Source of the DNA: an uncultured Clostridia bacterium
GTDB taxonomy: Bacteria; Bacillota; Clostridia; Oscillospirales; Ruminococcaceae
NCBI GenBank assembly: GCA_947302065.1
Contig: CAMYUO010000002.1
Span: 1 to 24,449 of the forward strand
Length of the DNA stretch: 24,449 bases
Direction: 5' to 3'
The notes below the pieces were generated by a model, which saw only the letters and a list, made by a program, of their open reading frames with translations, had not been told where the DNA came from and searched no databases. Positions 14,560 to 22,135 of the stretch are shown here, in pieces (the stretch's first letter is position 1; each line of letters starts with the position of its first letter). Both the position numbers and the translations under genes were made by a program.

Positions 14560-14571
14560 TCTGAATTTATT

Positions 14572-15906
14572 TTATTTGCTCATCAGTTTCTCGACCCAGG
14601 CGGTGAAGCTGTCGGGACGGGCGGTGAAGCAGATTATGCTGTCCTTGTCGATATGTCCCATTACCTTGGCGTAGAGATCCTCGCCGATATCGACCATGAC
14701 GTTCTGCGAGGTGTGCAGATGTATCTGTGTGGAGATGAGCGCATAGCGCCTGTCCTTTGAAAGCTTGAGCACCTTTGCGGCATACTCGGTATCACCGACA
14801 GTCTTGCCCTCGAGCTTATAGAGCGTGACAAGCTCGGGTATTGCGGCATCTTCCCAGCGAATAACGTGGTCAGCAGAATCGAGGCGGTATTTTTCGCCCA
14901 TGCCCTCAACGCTGTATATGCGCAGCGGCTCTTTTGCGCCCTTTGGCAGAAAGCTCTGCTCGCCTGACACCACAAGCTCCTCACTGACGAGCTTTGCGGT
15001 ATGCTCGGTAACAAAGACCTGACCGCCGACTGTGAGCGCCTCTACCCTGCCCGTGAGGTTGACCGTTTCGCCGATACAGCCGTAGCTCATACGCTGAGGT
15101 GAGCCGATATTGCCGACAACGGCGATACCCGAATTTATGCCGATGCCCATTTCAAGCTCGGGCATTCCCTCACTGCGATTGACCTCGTTAACGGCTGGCA
15201 TTGCATTCTGCATTTCAATTGCGCAGGCAACTGCGTGAGCTGCGTGGTCGGGGTCGTTCTCGGGTGCGCCGAAGAGCACGAGCATTCCGTCGCCGAGAAA
15301 GCCTACGACTGTGCCGTGATTTTGCTCGATGACAGAGACCATTTTTTCAAAATACTTATTGAGCACGGTGATGAGCTGGGTCGGCGTGAGCTTGGTGGAC
15401 ATTGCGGTAAATCCGCGCAGGTCGCTCATAAGGGTGGTGACAAGGCGGGAATCTCCGCCGAGCATCTCGCCCTGTGCGGAATGCAGGACATAGTCTGCGA
15501 TCTCGGGAGAGGTATATCTCTCGAGGGCGGAATTGACCTTGACAAACTCGGTGAGGTCATTGATGACGATGACGAACTGCTCTTTATTCTCCTGCGTATA
15601 CATCATGCAGACACGCAGTTTGAAGATCTTATGCTGAGGATTTTCGTAATCGACGAACGCCTGACGCAGAGTTTCCTTTAATCTGATGGCATCGATAAAC
15701 ATCTGGATAAGCTCGTCATTTGTTTCAACGAACGGGATAGCCTCCCATATCTTCTGCTCTTTTTTATCGGCGGCGCTGATGCCGAGCAGTTTTTCGGCGG
15801 CGGGGTTGGTGAAAAGCAGCACGCCGGATTTGTTCGTGACGCAGATCGCATCGGCGGTATTATTGAATATATAGCTCTGATACTTGCGGTCTACATCGCT
15901 TTGCAT
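14572..15906 (-). CDS. PAS-class III nucleotide cyclase with extra C-terminal domain
   Basis: This 444-aa soluble protein has an N-terminal PAS domain (about 8-122: NNTADAICVTNKSGVLLFTNPAAEKLLG to the closing VIVINDLTE), a short helix and a class III cyclase domain (about 150-335). Metal residues are Asp162 (SDLRGFT) and Asp206 (LGDGMLVLFGAP); Asn283 and Arg287 (ETVNLTGR) fit the transition-state pair. The two positions that recognise adenine (Lys and Asp in standard cyclases) appear to be Gly202 and Gly276, so ATP specificity is not assured. Residues 345-444 form an unrecognised C-terminal domain. The ATG at 15906 has GGGGAG 7-8 nt upstream; an ATG at 15948 lies in the -10 box and is excluded. 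The PAS ligand is unknown. Confidence 0.87.
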   Translation of the reverse strand: MQSDVDRKYQSYIFNNTADAICVTNKSGVLLFTNPAAEKLLGISAADKKEQKIWEAIPFVETNDELIQMFIDAIRLKETLRQAFVDYENPQHKIFKLRVCMMYTQENKEQFVIVINDLTEFVKVNSALERYTSPEIADYVLHSAQGEMLGGDSRLVTTLMSDLRGFTAMSTKLTPTQLITVLNKYFEKMVSVIEQNHGTVVGFLGDGMLVLFGAPENDPDHAAHAVACAIEMQNAMPAVNEVNRSEGMPELEMGIGINSGIAVVGNIGSPQRMSYGCIGETVNLTGRVEALTVGGQVFVTEHTAKLVSEELVVSGEQSFLPKGAKEPLRIYSVEGMGEKYRLDSADHVIRWEDAAIPELVTLYKLEGKTVGDTEYAAKVLKLSKDRRYALISTQIHLHTSQNVMVDIGEDLYAKVMGHIDKDSIICFTARPDSFTAWVEKLMSK

Positions 15907-15946
15907 TTTCATACTCCCCTTTCGCACAGGATAGCTTCTTACAGAC

Positions 15947-15975
15947 ATTATACCAAATCATTTCGCTATTATCAA
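15947..15975 (-). promoter_or_regulatory. Promoter of the PAS-cyclase gene
   Basis: On the minus strand TTGATA (15975-15970), a 17-bp spacer and TATAAT (15952-15947). It separates this gene from the papain-like gene upstream, so the two are not forced into one operon. Confidence 0.8.
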
Positions 15976-16004
15976 GTGTTTTTGATTTATTCTGCATATT
16001 TAAC

Positions 16005-16031
16005 AAAACAGGCGGCCGTGGTGGGTCGCCT
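16005..16031 (-). terminator. Weak terminator candidate after the papain-like gene
   Basis: On the minus strand AGGCG (16031-16027) pairs with CGCCT (16014-16010) around a 12-nt G/C-rich loop, followed by GTTTTG. The stem is short and the T run imperfect. Confidence 0.4.
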
Positions 16032-16042
16032 TGGTTTTGATA

Positions 16043-17359
16043 TTACTTTGTATAGAGCGCTTTGATACAGCAGTTTCTTGGCTCGAAATCGGTTTTGAGC
16101 ACTGCCTTTATATCGCTGTCGGTCACATCTTTCCATTTGCCGCCGATAAGCACGAAAGACTGTCCTTTTTCAACGATGGTCTTGTAGCTGCCCTCCTCAA
16201 TACTGAGATCGTCGCCCTCGACAGATGCACCCTTTGGATAGGTGATGACAACTGCATAATCCTCAACATCGACAGGCTTTGTCAGTTCGACGGTGTGATA
16301 GCCTTTATAATCAAGCTTTGCATCCTGCGAATAAAGCACGGTCTTGAAGTCGGCAGACATTATCTCTATTTTTATATTCTGCTCGTCAAACACATTGAAA
16401 GTGCCGACGGCGGCAAGTTTGCCTTTTTTACGGAACACGTTAGCGACCTTTGTGGAGTCGCCTGTGCTGACATATCTGTCCATTTCGTTGCCTGCGTCAT
16501 AGCTGAGAACTTCGGAATACTTGTCAGTGGCTGTGTGGCTCAGCGTATAGCCGAATGGAGAATCATACGAGATATAGCAGAGCATATCTCCCATATTGGA
16601 GTTGTAGACTATCCATGCGCCGTCCTGCGATGCGGGGTTAATGAAATACTCCTTAGGGAAATGGTCATCATATCCGATGATAGCAACGTCGTGGTCATAT
16701 TCGTCGGGCAGCGAATAGTTGACGGTGAAATAACTGCCGAAAGAGCCCTTGCCCTGCGCATTGTCGTACGTTTCCGCAGCAACAGCGCCTCTTGTTCTGA
16801 GAACATTCTTTATCGTCTCACGGTCGGTCGGGTCAATGATGACGGAGCTGTCCAGGACGATGCCGTCCTTGAAGCCTCTTGACAGAGTCGAAGAGATCAT
16901 AGTCTGCCAGCCGCCAAGCTCGCCTTTGTTGATGCCGCTTTTTATGAAAAAGCCCTCCTGCTTGTCGTCACGGTAAATGGCATCGAGCATATCGGGTATT
17001 TCCATGTTAAGCTCCTTGCCCGTCTGCTTTTCGTACGCGGTCTGTATGCTTGCCCTGCCTGCGTAAAGCCAGCAGGTACCTGACTGCTGAGTTTTCAGCT
17101 TGAAATTCGGGCATTCATCGAGCAGGTTGAAATATCCGTCGGTGCCGTGAACGTAATCGTATTTCGGTACTGCTTCGGACGATGAGTCACTCTTTGATGA
17201 GTCGGCAGATGATGAGCTGTCGGCTGTGGACGAGCTTTCGGCAGCGGAAGATGACGATGCTGATGATGAGTCGCTCTGCGAGCTGCTGCTTGCGCAGGAA
17301 GTCGCCAGCGAACAAGCGAGGCAAACTGCTGCAAGTGCAGATAAGATTCTTTTTTTCAT
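16043..17359 (-). CDS. Papain-like (C1) cysteine peptidase lipoprotein
   Basis: This 438-aa surface protein has a signal peptide with lipobox A-T-S-C (Cys22), a Ser/Asp/Ala linker (about 23-63), a papain-fold domain (about 70-290) and a beta-rich C-terminal domain (about 290-438) like the one following bacterial C1 peptidases. Catalytic residues in order are Gln92 (QQSGTCW), Cys96, His223 (YDHDVAIIGYDD) and Asn253 (IVYNSNMGD). There is no long propeptide. It should cut proteins outside the cell or in the wall. GGGGGAA lies 7-8 nt before the ATG. The second domain may bind sugar or protein; that is not visible from sequence alone. Confidence 0.9.
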   Translation of the reverse strand: MKKRILSALAAVCLACSLATSCASSSSQSDSSSASSSSAAESSSTADSSSSADSSKSDSSSEAVPKYDYVHGTDGYFNLLDECPNFKLKTQQSGTCWLYAGRASIQTAYEKQTGKELNMEIPDMLDAIYRDDKQEGFFIKSGINKGELGGWQTMISSTLSRGFKDGIVLDSSVIIDPTDRETIKNVLRTRGAVAAETYDNAQGKGSFGSYFTVNYSLPDEYDHDVAIIGYDDHFPKEYFINPASQDGAWIVYNSNMGDMLCYISYDSPFGYTLSHTATDKYSEVLSYDAGNEMDRYVSTGDSTKVANVFRKKGKLAAVGTFNVFDEQNIKIEIMSADFKTVLYSQDAKLDYKGYHTVELTKPVDVEDYAVVITYPKGASVEGDDLSIEEGSYKTIVEKGQSFVLIGGKWKDVTDSDIKAVLKTDFEPRNCCIKALYTK

Positions 17360-17412
17360 ATATATTCCCCCGTATTAGCAATACCTGTAAATACATTTAA
17401 CAATACAATTAT

Positions 17413-17441
17413 ATGATAACATAAAAACGGCGTAATTTCAA
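17413..17441 (-). promoter_or_regulatory. Promoter of the papain-like lipoprotein gene
   Basis: On the minus strand TTGAAA (17441-17436), a 17-bp spacer and TATCAT (17418-17413). It is divergent from the ABC operon promoter, with 10 bp between the two -35 boxes. Confidence 0.7.
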
Positions 17442-17451
17442 GACTTTTTTG

Positions 17452-17480
17452 TTGACAATTTGTCGTAGTTATGTTAGAAT
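17452..17480 (+). promoter_or_regulatory. Promoter of the ABC exporter operon
   Basis: TTGACA (17452-17457), a 17-bp spacer and TAGAAT (17475-17480). The 5' UTR of about 80 nt contains a G/C-rich pairing, CCGGG with CCCGG (about 17495-17522); no known riboswitch was recognised in it. Confidence 0.78.
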
Positions 17481-17566
17481 CTACTTACAACTTACCCGGG
17501 TGTATGCGGCAGGTCGCCCGGCAGGTTGGATACAGAGAAATATAAAAACAGAGGAGAAAACAGAAA

Positions 17567-18568
17567 ATGGGGAAGATCATTGAGATCAAAAATGTCACCA
17601 AGGAATTCAAGGTGCTCAACCGCCGTGAAGGTCTCAAGGGCAGTCTGAAAGACCTGTTCTCGAGAGACTACAAGATAGTGCGTGCGGTAGACAACGTAAC
17701 GATGAGCATTGAACAAGGCGAGATCGTCGGTTATCTCGGTCCTAACGGTGCAGGAAAATCAACAACTATAAAAATGATGACGGGTGTGCTCGAGCCGACC
17801 TCGGGAGAGATACTCGTTGACGGGAATATCCCTTACAAGAACAGAGCAAAGAATGCGGAAAACATCGGCGTTGTTTTCGGACAGCGCTCGCAGCTGTGGT
17901 GGGCTTTGCCGCTGATAGAATCTTTCAAGCTGCTGAGGGATATTTACCAGATACCGCAGGAAAACTATGAACAGATGCTGGAGCTTTACAAGTCGCTGGT
18001 GGACATCGAGCCTATACTGCACAAGCCTGTAAGGCAGATGTCGCTCGGACAGAGGACGCTGAGTGATATACTCGCAGCATTTCTGCACGACCCAAAGATA
18101 GTTTTCCTTGACGAGCCTACTATCGGACTTGACGTTTCGATGAAGGCGAAGATAAGGACGCTGATACACGAGCTCAACAGGCGCAGGAACACAACGGTCA
18201 TACTCACGACTCACGACATGGGCGACGTTGATGCGCTTTGCCGCAGGATCGTTATCATCGACAAGGGCAAGATGCTCTACAACAATGACATTGAACATTT
18301 AAAGGGCTTTTTCGGCTCGTACAGGACGCTGAAGATACGCCTTGACGGCGACCTTGAACAATGGGCACAACAGCTTGCGCAGGAGCTGCCGGATTTCTCT
18401 GTTTCGGCAGACGACGAGTGGATCTCGGTGCTCGTTGACGAAGAAAAAGCAAAAGTTATAGACGTTCTCGCAGGGCTGCAGAAAAAGTATCGAATCAGGG
18501 ATATGCAGCTCGAGGAGATCTCGACCGAGGAGGTCATAAAGAAAATATACGAGGAGGGAGTGCAATGA
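17567..18568 (+). CDS. ABC-2 exporter ATPase subunit
   Basis: This 333-aa cytosolic ATPase has Walker A GPNGAGKST (58-66), Q-loop FGQRSQLWW (104-112), an atypical signature MSLGQR (158-163), Walker B IVFLDE (178-183) with D-loop GLD and His216 in TTHD. The N-terminal region (about 12-45) carries the insertion, with a REGLKGSLKDLF helix, of the larger ABC-2 ATPases that pair with two different permeases (COG4586 type). A C-terminal regulatory tail covers about 245-333. SD AGAGGAGA precedes the ATG. Its stop overlaps the next start by 4 bp (ATGA). The substrate is unknown; the family moves drugs, lipids or polymers. Confidence 0.93.
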   Translation: MGKIIEIKNVTKEFKVLNRREGLKGSLKDLFSRDYKIVRAVDNVTMSIEQGEIVGYLGPNGAGKSTTIKMMTGVLEPTSGEILVDGNIPYKNRAKNAENIGVVFGQRSQLWWALPLIESFKLLRDIYQIPQENYEQMLELYKSLVDIEPILHKPVRQMSLGQRTLSDILAAFLHDPKIVFLDEPTIGLDVSMKAKIRTLIHELNRRRNTTVILTTHDMGDVDALCRRIVIIDKGKMLYNNDIEHLKGFFGSYRTLKIRLDGDLEQWAQQLAQELPDFSVSADDEWISVLVDEEKAKVIDVLAGLQKKYRIRDMQLEEISTEEVIKKIYEEGVQ

Positions 18569-19368
18569 AGCTCAAAAAGTATCTCTCCTTTACAAGAGCG
18601 GGCATAATCGAGGAGATGCAGTTCCGTGCATCGTTCATCATCATGGTGGTCGGAAACCTGCTTTATCTTATCATCGTATATTTCCTGTGGAAGGCAATAT
18701 ACGCATCATCGGGCAGTGAGGTTGTCAACGGCATGACTTTCGAGGACACGCTCATTTACCTCGTGCTCGCAACGGCGCTGTTCAACTTCCTTGATCTGTA
18801 CGTAGTATGGCAGATAGGGCGTGACATACAGTCGGGCAAGATAGTTCTTGACCTATGCAAGCCGATAGAATACCGAAAATATATTTTCTGGTCATACTCG
18901 GGATCGTTCGTTACCCACTTTTTCCTGACGTTCCTGCCGACGTTCATAGTGGTAAGCGCTGTTACTCACGGTGCGATACCGCTGGGGATAAATCTTTTGT
19001 TTTTCATGTTTTCGGTAGTTATGGCTATCTCGATAAACTACAGCATTGATTTCTTTGTGGGGACGATATGCCTTTACACACAGTCGATATGGGGAATAAA
19101 CATAATGAAGCAGGTCATCGTGCTTTTGCTTTCGGGCGCAACGATACCGCTGGCGTTTTTCCCCGAGCCTCTCAAAAGCATTATGTACTATCTGCCGTTC
19201 CAGTCGATATACAATGCGCCGCTGTCGATACTGCTCGACGGTGACCCGTCGGTTGAAACGCTGCTGACGACGCTGGGCACTCAGCTGTTCTGGACTGTGG
19301 CTATGCTGGTGATAAGCAAGCTGTTCTGGAAAGCATCTGTCAAGCAGATAACGGTGAACGGAGGCTGA
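18565..19368 (+). CDS. ABC-2 exporter permease subunit 1
   Basis: This 267-aa membrane protein has six hydrophobic segments (about 23-48, 62-84, 108-133, 140-170, 180-200 and 238-258) and the ABC-2 pattern of an amphipathic N-terminus followed by paired helices. It has no ATPase motif. Translation is coupled to the ATPase by the ATGA overlap, with GGAGG upstream of the start. With the next gene it should form the heterodimeric pore of the exporter. Confidence 0.88.
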   Translation: MKLKKYLSFTRAGIIEEMQFRASFIIMVVGNLLYLIIVYFLWKAIYASSGSEVVNGMTFEDTLIYLVLATALFNFLDLYVVWQIGRDIQSGKIVLDLCKPIEYRKYIFWSYSGSFVTHFFLTFLPTFIVVSAVTHGAIPLGINLLFFMFSVVMAISINYSIDFFVGTICLYTQSIWGINIMKQVIVLLLSGATIPLAFFPEPLKSIMYYLPFQSIYNAPLSILLDGDPSVETLLTTLGTQLFWTVAMLVISKLFWKASVKQITVNGG

Positions 19369-19373
19369 TGGAT

Positions 19374-20177
19374 ATGAAAAAGAGAGGACTTCGTTTTTAC
19401 ACCAAAATTTATTTCAAGATAATCGCACAGGACATCAAGAGCAAGATGAGCTACCGTGCGGACTTTATCATTTCGACTATCGGAATGATATTCACAAACA
19501 TCTCAGGGTTCGTGAGTTTCTGGATACTTTTCCGCAACTTCCCTTCCATAAACGGCTGGAGCTATCACGAGATGCTGTTCCTTTACGGTTTCTCGCTGGT
19601 ATCCATAACGCCTGTGCAGTGCTTGTTCGACAACAACTGGAGCCTGCGCCAGCAGGTTTACACGGGCGATTTTATCAAATACTGTTTCAGACCGATAAAC
19701 CTGTTTTTCTATTATCAGTCGGAGGTATTTGACATCAAGGGACTCGGTCAGCTGGCATTCGGAATAGGAACGATGGCTTACTCGTGGAGCAAGCTGGACA
19801 TCGGATTCTCGGCATTCATGCTGCTGAAGCTGATAGTATTTCTTATAACGGCATCGCTGATAATGATAGCTTTGCAGAATGCTGCTGCGGCGACTTGTTT
19901 CTGGATACAGAACTCGTTCTATGTGCTTGATCTTGCGTTCAAGTTCAAGGACTATGCAAAGTATCCGATAACTATTTTCAGCCCTGTATTCAGATTTATT
20001 TTCACTTTTGTGATACCTATCGCATTTATCGCTTACTATCCGAGCTACGTGGTGCTGCGGCCTGATGAAGTTCCGCTGCTTTCGTGGCTGTCGCCGCTGG
20101 TCGGCGTGGTGTTCTTTATCATCAGCTACAAGATATGGATGAGAGGAGCACTCAAATACAACGGCACAGGCTCTTAA
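19374..20177 (+). CDS. ABC-2 exporter permease subunit 2
   Basis: This 267-aa membrane protein is distantly related to its neighbour: a basic N-terminus, YFKIIAQDIKSKMSYRADFIIS, then about six membrane helices, fitting the COG3694-type half of two-permease exporters. Two ATGs are possible: 19368, which overlaps the previous stop but sits 3 nt from GGAGG, and 19374, which has the usual 9-nt spacing and is chosen here; the difference is two residues. A strong terminator follows. The three genes form a closed unit of ATPase plus two permeases with no regulator inside. Confidence 0.87.
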   Translation: MKKRGLRFYTKIYFKIIAQDIKSKMSYRADFIISTIGMIFTNISGFVSFWILFRNFPSINGWSYHEMLFLYGFSLVSITPVQCLFDNNWSLRQQVYTGDFIKYCFRPINLFFYYQSEVFDIKGLGQLAFGIGTMAYSWSKLDIGFSAFMLLKLIVFLITASLIMIALQNAAAATCFWIQNSFYVLDLAFKFKDYAKYPITIFSPVFRFIFTFVIPIAFIAYYPSYVVLRPDEVPLLSWLSPLVGVVFFIISYKIWMRGALKYNGTGS

Positions 20178-20186
20178 AACACAATG

Positions 20187-20217
20187 CCACCTGTTTGAAA
20201 AAAGCAGGTGGTTTTTT
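20187..20217 (+). terminator. Terminator of the ABC exporter operon
   Basis: CCACCTG (20187-20193) pairs with CAGGTGG (20205-20211), followed by six T (20212-20217). Confidence 0.9.
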
Positions 20218-20225
20218 GTATGCGC

Positions 20226-20254
20226 TTGACTTTGGGCGGGATACATTATATACT
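20226..20254 (+). promoter_or_regulatory. Promoter of the serine hydrolase-LysR unit
   Basis: TTGACT (20226-20231), a 17-bp spacer and TATACT (20249-20254) lie 21 bp before the hydrolase ATG, giving a very short 5' UTR. Confidence 0.75.
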
Positions 20255-20275
20255 CTAATATTAGAGGTGAGAGAT

Positions 20276-21121
20276 ATGTTTGAAAGGGTGCTTTCGGAAC
20301 TGAAAAATGCAGGGCTTGATGTGCACGCAATAGAGATAATGCAGGGCGGTGAGGTCATGCTGCACGAATGCCCGGGCGGTGATGTGCGATACCCCGTTTA
20401 CTCGGTGACAAAATCGGTGACATCGGCGGCGTTTGCGATGCTGTGCGATGACGGCATATTATCGGCGGACATGCCGCTTTCGGAGTTTCTTGAAAACAGG
20501 TACAAGGCGATGTTCAGGGGTGGTTTTGAGGCACTGACGTTTGAGCGCTTTCTGACGATGACTGCCGGTGAGTTCCCTTTCAGGCCGCAGGGCGACAACT
20601 GGCTTGAGCATATACTTTCTCTTGATGTGGATTACACGGACAGGGATTTTCACTACTCGAACATACCTGCATATCTTGTGGGTGCGGCGTGCGAGAACGC
20701 ATCGGGCGGCGACCTGATGAGATATCTGGGCAGGCGGCTGTTTGAGCCGCTGGGGATAGAAAATGTGCCTTATCAGAAAAGCCCTGAGGGACATTTTTAT
20801 GGGGCGACGGGAATGGAGCTGACGGTGAGCGAGCTTGCAAGGCTGGGACAGCTTTTCCTGCAAAAAGGAAGATGGCAGGGCGATGCGCTTATCAGCGAGG
20901 GTGCGGTGGAAAAGGCGCTGGTGGAGCGGTCGTCAAACGGCAAATACGGTTACGGATATTTTATAAGGATAGAAGACGGGCGGTTCTCGTTCGTTGGGAA
21001 ATGGGGACAGCGGTGCACGGTATATCCAGAGAGGGACTTGGTGGTCGCATATATGTCGCATCAGCCCGAGCGCAAGGACGAGCTTGCGCAGGTCGTTCAC
21101 GATGCAGTAACGGGAGGTTAA
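20276..21121 (+). CDS. Beta-lactamase-fold serine hydrolase, cytosolic
   Basis: This 281-aa protein has the class C/esterase-type motif set: SVTK (Ser43-Lys46), YSN (Tyr127-Asn129) and KWG (242-244) as the third box. It has no signal peptide or membrane segment, so it acts inside the cell, unlike penicillin-binding relatives. Likely activities are esterase, peptidase or amidase; a resistance role is not supported. GAGGTGA lies about 7 nt before the ATG at 20276. Longer in-frame readings start inside the previous gene and cross its terminator, so they are rejected. The LysR gene begins 1 bp after its stop, which implies joint transcription. Confidence 0.87.
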   Translation: MFERVLSELKNAGLDVHAIEIMQGGEVMLHECPGGDVRYPVYSVTKSVTSAAFAMLCDDGILSADMPLSEFLENRYKAMFRGGFEALTFERFLTMTAGEFPFRPQGDNWLEHILSLDVDYTDRDFHYSNIPAYLVGAACENASGGDLMRYLGRRLFEPLGIENVPYQKSPEGHFYGATGMELTVSELARLGQLFLQKGRWQGDALISEGAVEKALVERSSNGKYGYGYFIRIEDGRFSFVGKWGQRCTVYPERDLVVAYMSHQPERKDELAQVVHDAVTGG

Positions 21122-21122
21122 A

Positions 21123-22034
21123 ATGACTTTACAGCAGCTTAAATATCTTATAGAGGTGGCAGAGACAGGCTCTATCACAACGGCGGCACAGAGGCTTTTC
21201 ATCAGCCAGCCGAGCCTTTCAAAATCAATTGCGGAGCTTGAAAAGGAAATGGGGATAACCATTTTCAACCGCAGCAACAGAGGTGTTTATCTTTCGCAGG
21301 AGGGTACAAGGTTCTTATCGTATGCGAGGCAGATAGTTGAACAGGCAAGCCTGCTCGAGAGCGAATACAAGCTGTCGCCGCCGCCGAGCAGGGCGTTTGC
21401 GGTATCGGCACAGCACTATGCATTTGTGGTCAACGCATTCGTTGAGCTGGTGCGTGAATACGGAAAGAGCAAGTATGAGTTCACGCTGAGGGAGCTGAAA
21501 ACGGCGGAGATAATCGAGGACGTGCGCACACACCGCAGTGACCTCGGCATACTTTATCTTTGCGATTTCAACAGGGACGTGATAATGCATATTCTGCAGA
21601 GCGAGGATATGCAGTTCGTAAAGCTGTTCACGGCAAAGCCGCACGTTTTTGTGAGCAAGCAGAACCCTCTTGTCGGCAAAAAGAGCGTGACGCTCGATGA
21701 GCTTAAAGAATACCCGAGGCTGACATATGACCAAGGGGTTAAAAACTCGTTCTATTTTTCGGAGGAACTGCACAGCACGGCTGAAAGCCCGAAGAACTTA
21801 GTCGTTTCGGACAGGGCGACGCTGTTCAACCTGCTGATAGGATTGGGCGGATACACGATATCGTCGGGAATACTAAGCACCGACCTAAACGGTGACAACA
21901 TCGTGGCGATACCGCTTGAAAGCGATGAAAAAATGGACATAGGCTACATAATGACGACCGACAGACCTATGAACTCGATAACAAAGAGGTATCTTGAGCA
22001 CCTTAATGAGTATATAGGCAATTGCAGTATCTGA
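21123..22034 (+). CDS. LysR-family regulator, candidate regulator of metE
   Basis: This 303-aa protein has an N-terminal winged helix-turn-helix (about 1-60: LKYLIEVAETGSITTAAQRLFISQPSLSKSIAELE) and a periplasmic-binding-like effector domain (about 90-300). The second half of the effector domain (RLTYDQG...VVSDRATLFNLLIGLGGYTISSG) is typical of the family. GGGAGG is 4 nt before the ATG. It sits 101 bp upstream of metE on the same strand, and the gap holds a 7+9+7 inverted repeat over the metE promoter. LysR proteins such as MetR control metE in other bacteria; whether this one does is inferred from position, and orthology to MetR is not claimed. Confidence 0.9.
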   Translation: MTLQQLKYLIEVAETGSITTAAQRLFISQPSLSKSIAELEKEMGITIFNRSNRGVYLSQEGTRFLSYARQIVEQASLLESEYKLSPPPSRAFAVSAQHYAFVVNAFVELVREYGKSKYEFTLRELKTAEIIEDVRTHRSDLGILYLCDFNRDVIMHILQSEDMQFVKLFTAKPHVFVSKQNPLVGKKSVTLDELKEYPRLTYDQGVKNSFYFSEELHSTAESPKNLVVSDRATLFNLLIGLGGYTISSGILSTDLNGDNIVAIPLESDEKMDIGYIMTTDRPMNSITKRYLEHLNEYIGNCSI

Positions 22035-22072
22035 TATAGTTTTTAGCTATGGCACGGTATGAAATTTTAGTA

Positions 22073-22102
22073 TTAACACATTTCAGAAATATGTGTTATA
22101 AT
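22073..22102 (+). promoter_or_regulatory. Promoter of metE with overlapping inverted repeat (candidate LysR operator)
   Basis: TTAACA (22073-22078), an 18-bp spacer and TATAAT (22097-22102). The inverted repeat AACACAT (22075-22081) with ATGTGTT (22091-22097) spans from the -35 into the -10. The 5' UTR is only about 27 nt, which leaves no room for a SAM riboswitch or T-box. Confidence 0.72.
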
Positions 22103-22135
22103 ATCAACATACTAATCATATCGGAGGAATAGGAA

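Noticed and set aside
15907..15948. 14-residue N-terminal extension of the cyclase
   Set aside because: Its ATG lies inside the TATAAT box, so it would not be transcribed from this promoter.
16031..16882. 283-codon plus-strand frame opposite the papain-like gene
   Set aside because: The opposite strand encodes a complete C1 peptidase with catalytic residues; this frame has no SD or domain.
17503..17544. 13-codon upstream ORF in the ABC operon leader (ATG CGG CAG)
   Set aside because: No SD and no terminator or coupling nearby; not enough to call.
19503..20330. 275-codon minus-strand frame opposite ABC permease 2
   Set aside because: Crosses the operon terminator and opposes a clear membrane protein gene.
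22035..22135. SAM riboswitch or T-box upstream of metE
   Set aside because: The predicted 5' UTR is about 27 nt and no conserved core or terminator is present.
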